Origin: an uncultured Bacteroidales bacterium
GTDB taxonomy: Bacteria > Bacteroidota > Bacteroidia > Bacteroidales > Paludibacteraceae
Direction: 5' to 3'
NCBI GenBank assembly: GCA_900319005.1
Contig: ONMV01000004.1
Span: 148,109-212,108, forward strand
Length of the DNA stretch: 64,000 nucleotides
The notes beneath the pieces are model-generated. The model saw nothing but the letters and a program-made list of their open reading frames with translations. It did not search any database and was not told the origin of the DNA. This document shows positions 8,538 through 15,536 of the stretch, one piece after another. The translations under genes were made by a program, and so were the position numbers. Position 1 is the stretch's first letter. Each line of letters starts with the position of its first letter.

Positions 8538-9911
8538 ATGATAGAAAAACTGGAAATATTACGTCGCCGAGATATGCGCGACGTGTTCACTTTTACCATC
8601 GATCCCGCGGACGCCAAGGACTTCGACGATGCCATCTCGTTTGCCGTTATTGAAGAAGACGATAACCAATCACCAATAACCAATCACCTTTACCAGATCG
8701 GAGTCCACATCGCCGATGTCTCTTTCTATGTCCGCCCGGGTACCAAGATCGACGACGAGGCATACCAGCGGGGTACCTCTGTTTATCTTGTGGATCGGGT
8801 ACTGCCTATGTTGCCCGAAGAACTCTGTAACGACAAGTGTTCCCTCCGCCCCGACGAAGATAAACTCTGCATGTCCGTCATCTTTACTATGGACGCGGAC
8901 GCGCACGTGCTCAAATATAAAATATGTCGTACGGTTATCCGCTCCAATATGCGCCTTAATTATGACGAGGCACAAGCGATCATTGAGAATGCAGATCAAG
9001 CCTCTGGAGTCAAATCCGGTCTGTCAGGCGAAGCCGGTCTGTGCTCTGTTAGCGAAGCGGTCTGTACTCTTAACTCCCTTGCCAAGAAACTTCGTGCCGA
9101 ACGTATAGCAAAGGGTGCCCTCACTATCGAGCAGGACGAAATGCGATTCCGCCTGGACAAAGACGGCTATCCTACGGAGATTTATTTCGAGCATCCCAAC
9201 GAGGCACATCATCTCATTGAGGAGTTCATGCTCCTTGCTAACCGCACGGTCGCTACTGCCGTCGGAGCCGGAAGACCCTTTGTCTATCGTGTACACGATC
9301 TGCCCGATGCAGAAAAACTCGAAGAGGTCAAGAAATTCAAACGGCAATGTGCAATGACCGCGCGAATGAGACATCATCAGATCTCCGAAGAAGCGGTCCG
9401 CAGAGCTATCGACATGCTTACCATCCGAGCACAGTCAAAAGCGGTCTATTCAACCTATAACATCGGTCATTACGGACTCGCTTTCTCGCACTATACCCAT
9501 TTCACTTCCCCCATTCGCCGATACCCCGACCTCATGGTTCACCGCCTCGTCGAGAAATACATCCTGACAGGAAAGAAAGAGACCATGACCCGCGAAGAAC
9601 TCGAAGATAAATGCGAACATTGCTCAGCTTGCGAGCAGGAAGCAACCCAAGCCGAAAGGGACTCTATCAAGCTCTTCCAGGCAATGTGGATGAAGGAGCA
9701 TCTCAACGAAGTTCTGGATGGCTTCATTACCGGTATTACTGACTTCGGATTCTTTGTCCAACTCGAACAATCTCGCTGCGAAGGACTTGTTCATAGGATG
9801 ACCATCGAGCACCCCGAGGATTTCGTCCTCGGCGATAAAGTGACCGTAAAAGTGGTACGAGTGGATGTAAATCGCAGCCAAATTGACTTTGAATTGGTGG
9901 AAAATGAATAA
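8538..9911 (+). CDS. RNase R/RNase II-family exoribonuclease lacking N-terminal cold-shock domains
   Basis: 457 residues; family members are about 700. The RNB catalytic domain starts almost at once with the metal-binding motif 'IDPADAKDFDDA' (Asp22, 28, 30, 31) and runs to about 380 ('YGLAFSHYTHFTSPIRRYPDL'). A C-terminal S1 domain follows ('DGFITGITDFGFFVQL'). The two N-terminal cold-shock domains are absent, and no trace is visible in the 170 bp upstream, which hold a promoter. Two stretches look inserted relative to relatives as I remember them: residues 42-50 ('DNQSPITNH') and about 154-178; both are encoded by repeat DNA found elsewhere in the window. A second, complete RNase R may exist elsewhere. 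Confidence 0.85.
   Translation: MIEKLEILRRRDMRDVFTFTIDPADAKDFDDAISFAVIEEDDNQSPITNHLYQIGVHIADVSFYVRPGTKIDDEAYQRGTSVYLVDRVLPMLPEELCNDKCSLRPDEDKLCMSVIFTMDADAHVLKYKICRTVIRSNMRLNYDEAQAIIENADQASGVKSGLSGEAGLCSVSEAVCTLNSLAKKLRAERIAKGALTIEQDEMRFRLDKDGYPTEIYFEHPNEAHHLIEEFMLLANRTVATAVGAGRPFVYRVHDLPDAEKLEEVKKFKRQCAMTARMRHHQISEEAVRRAIDMLTIRAQSKAVYSTYNIGHYGLAFSHYTHFTSPIRRYPDLMVHRLVEKYILTGKKETMTREELEDKCEHCSACEQEATQAERDSIKLFQAMWMKEHLNEVLDGFITGITDFGFFVQLEQSRCEGLVHRMTIEHPEDFVLGDKVTVKVVRVDVNRSQIDFELVENE
8664..8688 (+). repeat. In-frame mini-repeat in the exonuclease gene
   Basis: Tandem 'aaccaatcacc' units encoding DNQSPITNH. The 16-mer atcaccaataaccaat recurs on the minus strand inside the DUF4861 gene (about 49763-49786). 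Confidence 0.7.
9018..9071 (+). repeat. Dispersed ~54-bp repeat, copy in rnr-like gene
   Basis: Two half-units built on ggtctgt...gcgaagcgg. It aligns to 61500-61551 inside ilvE with about 47 of 54 columns identical (two single-base gaps). Here it is read in the sense direction as coding sequence. Confidence 0.8.
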
Positions 9912-9936
9912 AAATGCAAAATTTTCAACCTTCTAT

Positions 9937-9967
9937 TTTCAATTATCATTTTTTTTTTGTAACTTTG
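9937..9967 (+). promoter_or_regulatory. Promoter of the outer-membrane protein/ABC/ruvB operon
   Basis: A strong TAACTTTG at 9960-9967 with a weak upstream box (TTTC near 9937-9940). The predicted start is about 15 nt before the ATG at 9988. Confidence 0.6.
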
Positions 9968-9987
9968 CGCCCAAAATACCCGTAACG

Positions 9988-10731
9988 ATGAAAAAACTCG
10001 TTTTATTGACTCTCCTTATTGTCTCTGGATGGACATTAGCGCACGCAGAAACTGTGTATTTGCGTACCGGTGAACGCGTGCAAGGAACAGTTATCTTTCA
10101 GAATGAAGAGGTGGTAATTATTCGTACTGAGGAGGGGCAGCGGTTCCAATATCCGCGTGCGGACGTCGAACTTGTTGCTACCGACGAGGAGACGCGCGAA
10201 TCTATGGAACCTGTGGACGTTGTGCCGCAGGAAAAAGAGATCAAAGTGACTAAAAAAGCCTCCATCCTTCTCGAATTGGCGGGAGGGGCTGCTATCAATG
10301 ACAAAGAGAGGGGGGGCGCTTTCAGCGTTGATCTGCTCGTCGGTTCGCATCATATAGGAGATCGGCATGTTTTTATCGGTGGTGGAGTAGGTTACCACGG
10401 ACTCTTTATCGGTAGCGGAAAATATAACTTCCTGCCTATTCAGGCAACCTTCCGAATGCCGCTCATCGAGCATAAACATGCGCCTGTCTTCGGGCTCTCT
10501 ATCGGCTATGGTATTGCCCTGAGCAAGACCTATACCGGCGGATTATACACCTCTATGGACTTGGGGTATCGCTATCAGATAAACCCCAAAACAGCGGTCG
10601 CTGTGCTCATATATACCAATTTCCAACATGCAAGTGTTGAAGTACCGGAAACCGTTGAGACAGAGACTTATATGAATAAAAAAGGCTGTAATCTCATTAC
10701 GCCGGGGCTTAAATTGGCGTTATACTTCTGA
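9988..10731 (+). CDS. Exported outer-membrane beta-barrel-like protein, function unknown
   Basis: 247 residues from ATG at 9988, just after a clear promoter box; the frame opens earlier at 9883 but that would precede the promoter. Signal peptide residues 1-19 ('LLTLLIVSGWTLAHA'). A small beta domain follows ('VYLRTGERVQGTVIFQNEEV', about 20-60), an acidic linker, and then alternating strands rich in Gly and aromatics ending in 'LKLALYF', the terminal aromatic typical of outer-membrane barrels. I do not recognise the family. Its stop overlaps the next start by one base. Confidence 0.7.
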   Translation: MKKLVLLTLLIVSGWTLAHAETVYLRTGERVQGTVIFQNEEVVIIRTEEGQRFQYPRADVELVATDEETRESMEPVDVVPQEKEIKVTKKASILLELAGGAAINDKERGGAFSVDLLVGSHHIGDRHVFIGGGVGYHGLFIGSGKYNFLPIQATFRMPLIEHKHAPVFGLSIGYGIALSKTYTGGLYTSMDLGYRYQINPKTAVAVLIYTNFQHASVEVPETVETETYMNKKGCNLITPGLKLALYF

Positions 10732-10910
10732 TGGCTAAACAGGCACGCGGACATAGAATCTCTATCATGCTCAACGATAGTGAGTTACGTGCTTTGGAAC
10801 GTTTCTGCGACAAGTACGGAGTGACGAATCGTAGCCGCCTCGTTCGGGAGGCGCTCATGCGTGCTATACTCAAGCGAATGGACAATGACCAACCAACTCT
10901 CTTTGACTGA
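10731..10910 (+). CDS. Ribbon-helix-helix DNA-binding protein
   Basis: 59 residues. The pattern 'HRISIMLNDSELRALERFC' (strand plus first helix) and 'VTNRSRLVREALMRAILKRM' (second helix with the usual SRLVREA turn) fits the MetJ/Arc/CopG fold, ending 'PTLFD'. It is co-translated on both sides: its ATG overlaps the stop of the barrel protein by one base, and its own stop overlaps the ATPase start (TGATG). I recall near-identical short proteins in other Bacteroidales, next to ABC ATPases. It could autoregulate this operon; inference only. Confidence 0.85.
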   Translation: MAKQARGHRISIMLNDSELRALERFCDKYGVTNRSRLVREALMRAILKRMDNDQPTLFD

Positions 10911-11599
10911 TGATTCGTGTAGAACATATTAATAAAGCCTTTGGTAAGCAGCAGGTTCTCAAGGATATAAATCTCGAAATACCAGCCGGACAGGTCCTGG
11001 GTTTGCTTGGACCCAACGGCGCCGGTAAATCGACGCTGATGAAGATTCTTATCGGGCTTTGGAAACCGGATTGCGGCTCCGTTTCTGTTCCGCCTCGTAT
11101 AGGTTATCTGCCTGAGAATAATCCCCTCTATGATGAAATGTACGTCATTGAGTATCTGCAATTTATGGCAAAAATGACAAATGCCAAATGTCAAATGACA
11201 GAAGTCTTAGATCTCATTGAGCGTGTAGGACTAAGCCCTGAGCGTCACAAACATATTCGTGAACTGAGCAAGGGTTATCGTCAGCGTGTCGGCTTGGCGC
11301 AAGCCTTGTTGGGAGATCCTCAGCTTCTCATCCTTGATGAGCCTACCACCGGTCTTGACCCTAACCAACTCGTCGAGATAAGGGGATTGATAAGAAATCT
11401 GACTTCTGATAGTTCGGAGGATGGTTTGAAAGCAAAGCGTTCTATCATCTTGTCCACTCATATTATGCAGGAAGTGAGAGAGATGTGCGACAGGGTTGTT
11501 ATCCTTGACCATGGCACTATCAGAGCCGATTACCCCATCGAACAAATTGCTGATTTGGAGGCCCTCTTTCATGAGGTGACCCAATATGAAAATGATTAA
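10910..11599 (+). CDS. ABC transporter ATP-binding protein, GldA-like
   Basis: 229 residues. Walker A 'GPNGAGKST' (about 36-44), Q-loop region 'GYLPENNPLYDEM', signature 'LSKGYRQRVGLAQALL' and Walker B 'LLILDEPTTGLDP' are all present. The 'LSKGYRQRVG' signature and 'PLYDEM' block are those of GldA/export-type ATPases. GldA proteins I know are near 300 residues, so the C-terminal extension is missing or short. A stretch 'AKMTNAKCQMTEV' is encoded by repeats of 'aaatgac' type (11167-11201). No permease gene is next to it. Confidence 0.85.
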   Translation: MIRVEHINKAFGKQQVLKDINLEIPAGQVLGLLGPNGAGKSTLMKILIGLWKPDCGSVSVPPRIGYLPENNPLYDEMYVIEYLQFMAKMTNAKCQMTEVLDLIERVGLSPERHKHIRELSKGYRQRVGLAQALLGDPQLLILDEPTTGLDPNQLVEIRGLIRNLTSDSSEDGLKAKRSIILSTHIMQEVREMCDRVVILDHGTIRADYPIEQIADLEALFHEVTQYEND

Positions 11600-11614
11600 A
11601 TGGAAAATGAATAA

Positions 11615-12634
11615 ATGGTAAATGACTTTGATATACGACAGCAGATGTCCGAGAAGGAGCAGGACAATGCCCTCCGCCCTTTATGCTTTGCCGATTTTGC
11701 GGGGCAAAGCAAAGTAACATCGAATCTCAAGATATTCGTTGAGGCGGCTAAATTGCGTGGTGAGAGCCTCGACCATGTGCTTCTGTTCGGTCCTCCGGGA
11801 CTTGGCAAAACGACACTCTCCAATATCATCGCCAATGAACTCGGAGTAGGTTTCAAAGTAACCTCAGGACCCGTACTCGATAAGCCCGGTGATCTCGCCG
11901 GTTTGCTCACCTCCCTCGAACCCAACGATGTCCTTTTTATCGATGAGATTCATCGTCTTTCCCCTATCGTTGAAGAGTATCTCTATTCTGCGATGGAGGA
12001 CTATCGTATTGATATTATGATAGATAAAGGTCCTTCTGCGCGGACTATCCAGATTGACCTCAACCGCTTCACTCTCATCGGTGCTACCACCCGTTCGGGT
12101 CTTCTTACCTCGCCTCTACGCGCGCGGTTCGGTATCAATTGTCACCTTGAGTACTACGATGCGGATATTCTGGCCGGTATTGTCAAGCGCTCGGCAAATC
12201 TTCTGAACGTCGAGATCAATGAGAAAGCTGCGGGAGAGATAGCGCGGCGCAGTCGTGGTACGCCACGTATAGCGAACGCACTCCTGCGACGTGTGCGCGA
12301 TTTCGCACAAGTCAAAGGAAATGGAACGATTGACCTTGAGATTGCGCAATACGCCCTTGAAGCACTTAATATCGACACCTTCGGTCTCGATCAGATAGAT
12401 AATAAATTGCTCTTGACCATCATTGATAAGTTCCGCGGCGGACCGGTCGGTTTGAATACTATCGCTACCGCTATGGGCGAAGATGCCGGCACGATAGAGG
12501 ACGTCTATGAACCTTATCTAATCAAGGAAGGATTCATCAAACGCACCCCCCGTGGACGCGAAGCTACTCTACTTGCCTACCAGCATCTCGGGAAAACACC
12601 CCTTTCTGCTGATGGACAACAGTCAATTTTCTGA
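11615..12634 (+). CDS. ruvB: Holliday junction branch-migration ATPase
   Basis: 339 residues, normal length. Hexameric motor that drives branch migration with RuvA and RuvC. Walker A 'GPPGLGKT' (59-66), Walker B 'LFIDEIHRL', sensor '[18 protein letters not shown]' and a C-terminal winged helix ('[27 protein letters not shown]'). It starts 15 bp after the ABC ATPase; that gap and the start region are made of 'aaatggtaaatga'-type mini-repeats, and the start ATG itself lies in one. Confidence 0.97.
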   Translation: MVNDFDIRQQMSEKEQDNALRPLCFADFAGQSKVTSNLKIFVEAAKLRGESLDHVLLFGPPGLGKTTLSNIIANELGVGFKVTSGPVLDKPGDLAGLLTSLEPNDVLFIDEIHRLSPIVEEYLYSAMEDYRIDIMIDKGPSARTIQIDLNRFTLIGATTRSGLLTSPLRARFGINCHLEYYDADILAGIVKRSANLLNVEINEKAAGEIARRSRGTPRIANALLRRVRDFAQVKGNGTIDLEIAQYALEALNIDTFGLDQIDNKLLLTIIDKFRGGPVGLNTIATAMGEDAGTIEDVYEPYLIKEGFIKRTPRGREATLLAYQHLGKTPLSADGQQSIF

Positions 12635-12687
12635 CGTATTACTTTCTCGTCGGCTTTATTACTGACAAATTGGCAGGTTTCGCCTAT

Positions 12688-12704
12688 TTGGCACATTATT
12701 TGAC
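12688..12704 (+). promoter_or_regulatory. Possible sigma-54-like element before grpE
   Basis: TTGGCAC-N5-TTGAC resembles the -24/-12 pattern, but the -12 GC is GA. No TAnnTTTG box was found in 12635-12732. It could equally be a heat-shock-type element; weak support. Confidence 0.25.
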
Positions 12705-12732
12705 ATTGTCAAAATAGTTAATTATATGTATT

Positions 12733-13290
12733 ATGAGCAAAAAAAATAAGATAGAAGAACAAAAACAAGAACAAGAAGTGGAACAGCCTGTTAATCCACA
12801 AGTGGAAATTCAAGAAACTTCGGAACCGCAAGAGATTCAGAAAGATGAGACAGAAATCCTCAAGGAGCGTATTGCCGAGTTGGAGGATAAGAACCTGCGG
12901 ATGATGGCGGAGTTTGATAATTTCCGTCGTCGTACGAATAAAGAGAAACTGGATCTGATGGCTACTGCCGGTGAGCGGATCTTCGTAGAGATGTTGCCCC
13001 TCGTTGATGATTTCGAGCGCGCAGTTGCGGTTATGGATAAAACAAATGATATAGACGCGGTGCGTGAGGGTATTAAGCTGATCCAGCAGAAGTTCCTTTC
13101 ATTCCTCGAAAAGCAAGATGTGCATCCCATTGAGACGGAAGGCGTGGATTTTAATACCGATGAGCATGAGGCGGTTACTACTTTTGCTGCCGGAGAGGAG
13201 AAGAAAGGCAAAGTGATTGATTGTACTCAGAAGGGTTACAAACTCGGAGAGAAAGTCATCCGCTTTGCGAAAGTAGTGGTAGGAGAATAA
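12733..13290 (+). CDS. grpE: Nucleotide exchange factor GrpE
   Basis: 185 residues. Cochaperone that releases ADP from DnaK. The N-terminal third is charged, with Glu/Gln/Lys repeats; a long coiled-coil helix follows (about 45-95, ending 'RMMAEFDNFRRRTNKEK'), then the beta-domain ending 'QKGYKLGEKVIRFAKVVVGE'. Followed by dnaJ after a 141-bp repeat-filled gap; dnaK is not in the window. Confidence 0.95.
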   Translation: MSKKNKIEEQKQEQEVEQPVNPQVEIQETSEPQEIQKDETEILKERIAELEDKNLRMMAEFDNFRRRTNKEKLDLMATAGERIFVEMLPLVDDFERAVAVMDKTNDIDAVREGIKLIQQKFLSFLEKQDVHPIETEGVDFNTDEHEAVTTFAAGEEKKGKVIDCTQKGYKLGEKVIRFAKVVVGE

Positions 13291-13431
13291 ATTCAAGTAC
13301 CATTTGGTCATGTACCATGTACCATTTATTGGTTCATTTGGCTATTTAGCCATTTGGCGCAGTAGATGATATAATGGTAAAATGACTAAATAACTAAATA
13401 AATGAACAAATTGTAAATGAACAAATTGTAA
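13291..13431. repeat. Mini-repeat-filled gap between grpE and dnaJ
   Basis: About 140 bp made of variants of accatttggt / aaatggtaaaatgac, including the doubled unit atgaacaaattgtaa near 13401-13431. No promoter box was seen. Confidence 0.7.
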
Positions 13432-14592
13432 ATGGATAAGCGTGATTATTATGAGGTGTTAGAGGTCTCAAAGACCGCTACCCCCGAAGAAATAAAAAAG
13501 GCATACCGTAAAAAGGCCATCCAATACCACCCTGATAAGAACCCCGGCGATAAGGCAGCTGAGGAGAAATTCAAGGAGGCAGCTGAGGCTTATGAAGTAC
13601 TGTCTGATCCGCAGAAACGTGCGCGTTATGACCAATATGGTTTTGCAGGCATGGGCGGCGCAGGTGGTTTTAGCAGTGGTGGTATGTCTATGGAAGATAT
13701 CTTCACCCATTTCGGAGATATATTCCAAGGCGCAGGATTCGACATCGGCGACATTGGAGAGATGTTCATGGGCGGCGGTAGAAGTCGCGGTCAGCGTGTC
13801 CGCCGTGGTAGCGATATGCGCGTCAAGGTACATCTCACACTCGAAGAGATTGCTACGGGATGTGAGAAGAAGATTAAAGTGCATAAACTGGTACAATGTA
13901 AGGATTGTAACGGTTCGGGCAGTAAGGACGGCAACACGGAGACCTGTCCGACCTGTAAGGGCTCGGGACGTGTGATTCGTCAGCAGCGTGGAATTTTCGG
14001 AATGATGCAGGTACAAGCGGAATGTGACACTTGCGGCGGTGAAGGACGTATCATTAAGAACAAGTGTCCTAAATGCGGCGGTCAGGGTGTCGTGCGTGAC
14101 GAAGAGATCATCACAATCACGATTCCTGCCGGTGTAATGGGAGGTATGCAGTTGACCGTTCCGGGTAAAGGAAACGCTGCTCCGCGTGGGGGTGTCAACG
14201 GTGACCTGCTTGTCCTCATCGAGGAGGATGAACACAAAGACTTCATCCGTCAGGAAAGCGATCTGATTTATAACCTGCTGCTCGATATGCCGACGGCAGT
14301 CTTGGGCGGGCAGGTACAAATACCAACCCTCACGGGCGATGTCAAGATTACGATCACGCCCGGTACACAGCCCGGCAAGGTCCTCCGAATGCGAGGAAAA
14401 GGTCTGCCGCGAATCGATCAATATGGCAGAAACTACGGAGTAGGCGACCTGCTCATCAATGTAGGCGTATATATCCCCGAGAAACTGAGCAAGGACGAAC
14501 GGGCACTCATCGAGAAACTGCAGAATAGTCCGAACATTGCCCCGGGCGCTGCGGACAAGAAAAATTTCTTTAGGAACTTGTTTGGAATATAG
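13432..14592 (+). CDS. dnaJ: Chaperone protein DnaJ
   Basis: 386 residues, full length. J domain 1-70 with His-Pro-Asp at 33-35, a Gly/Phe-rich linker ('[14 protein letters not shown]'), four CxxCxGxG zinc motifs ('CKDCNGSG', 'CPTCKGSG', 'CDTCGGEG', 'CPKCGGQG') and the C-terminal substrate-binding domains. Presents unfolded clients to DnaK and stimulates its ATPase. The linker also contains methionine-rich segments ('GGMSMEDIF', '[12 protein letters not shown]'). Confidence 0.98.
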   Translation: MDKRDYYEVLEVSKTATPEEIKKAYRKKAIQYHPDKNPGDKAAEEKFKEAAEAYEVLSDPQKRARYDQYGFAGMGGAGGFSSGGMSMEDIFTHFGDIFQGAGFDIGDIGEMFMGGGRSRGQRVRRGSDMRVKVHLTLEEIATGCEKKIKVHKLVQCKDCNGSGSKDGNTETCPTCKGSGRVIRQQRGIFGMMQVQAECDTCGGEGRIIKNKCPKCGGQGVVRDEEIITITIPAGVMGGMQLTVPGKGNAAPRGGVNGDLLVLIEEDEHKDFIRQESDLIYNLLLDMPTAVLGGQVQIPTLTGDVKITITPGTQPGKVLRMRGKGLPRIDQYGRNYGVGDLLINVGVYIPEKLSKDERALIEKLQNSPNIAPGAADKKNFFRNLFGI

Positions 14593-14627
14593 GTCGCTGC
14601 GCGACGTTCCATAGTGAAAGCGTTAAG

Positions 14628-15536
14628 ATGGTTTTACAGCGAAAAGCGTTAAGTCGTTACATACTACTCTGTACGTTGTACTCTGTATTCTGTTCTCCTC
14701 TCTTCGCATTGACGCCGATAGAGAAACCTAATTTGAGAGAGCCGAGCGGTATCGCTCCGGCTTTCTTTGGTCCTAATGCTTTCCCTGTTCCGGATATGTC
14801 GGATGGTCTGACGCAGAGCGAGTTGCATCTGGAGTTGGCAGGGGAGGGCTACTTCGGAAAGGACGGCAGTCGTACTGCGGATCTTTTTGCGCGCGTGCGC
14901 GTTCCTTTATTCACGCGTTGGGCGAATATCTGCCTTTGGATGCCCGTTTTCGGATGGTATGACCAGTTCGACGGGAAGGGACAAGGAGCCGGAGATGTGT
15001 ATATATCCACGGAAATTCAAATCCTCCATAACGAATGGTTTAAGACTCCGAATGCCCGATATATCCCTCAGATGACCCTCCGCGCCGCCATGAAAACAGC
15101 TAGCGGAGAGCAGTACGACCGTAAACGCCATTATGACAGCCCGGGCTATTTCTTCGACCTTAGTATGGGGCAGTCAATCCCTTTGAATAAAATCACGTTG
15201 CGCTTTGCCGGTTCTGCCGGTTTCCTGTGTTGGCAGACTGATAACGGCAGGCAGAACGATGCGGTGATGTACGGACTGCAAGCGTCCCTGCGTCATGAAT
15301 ATGTGTCCATACAGGCTACGTGGGGTGGTTATTTTGGATGGGAACGATACGGAGATCGCCCCATGACCATCAAGGCACGCGTGGCGGGGCATGTGAAGGG
15401 CTTTGAGCCTTTTGCACAGTATCAATACGGTATCAAGGATTATCCTTTCCACCAGATACGGGTAGGCTTGGTCTATCATATAAGGATCTTAGACCGCTTC
15501 GCTCAAAGAAAAAAGACCGTTGACACTGAAAGATGA
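14628..15536 (+). CDS. Exported outer-membrane beta-barrel-like protein, function unknown
   Basis: 302 residues. Signal peptide about 1-27 ('YILLCTLYSVFCSPLFA'). The mature part has many short alternating strands with Tyr/Trp ('LFTRWANICLWMPVFGWYDQF', 'PFAQYQYGIKDYPFHQIRVGLVYHI'), consistent with a barrel. A small GC hairpin (gtcgc-tgc-gcgac, about 14593-14605) lies between dnaJ and this gene. It overlaps the next gene by four bases (ATGA), so the two are probably made together. Family not recognised. Confidence 0.7.
   Translation: MVLQRKALSRYILLCTLYSVFCSPLFALTPIEKPNLREPSGIAPAFFGPNAFPVPDMSDGLTQSELHLELAGEGYFGKDGSRTADLFARVRVPLFTRWANICLWMPVFGWYDQFDGKGQGAGDVYISTEIQILHNEWFKTPNARYIPQMTLRAAMKTASGEQYDRKRHYDSPGYFFDLSMGQSIPLNKITLRFAGSAGFLCWQTDNGRQNDAVMYGLQASLRHEYVSIQATWGGYFGWERYGDRPMTIKARVAGHVKGFEPFAQYQYGIKDYPFHQIRVGLVYHIRILDRFAQRKKTVDTER

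Noticed and set aside
12663-12710. CIRCE-type heat-shock operator before grpE
   Set aside because: tgacaa ... ttgtca occurs but without the TTAGCACTC-N9-GAGTGCTAA consensus.
13291-13431. Intergenic mini-repeats as CRISPR or phage attachment sites
   Set aside because: Repeats are degenerate and contiguous with no spacers, and no integrase gene is present.
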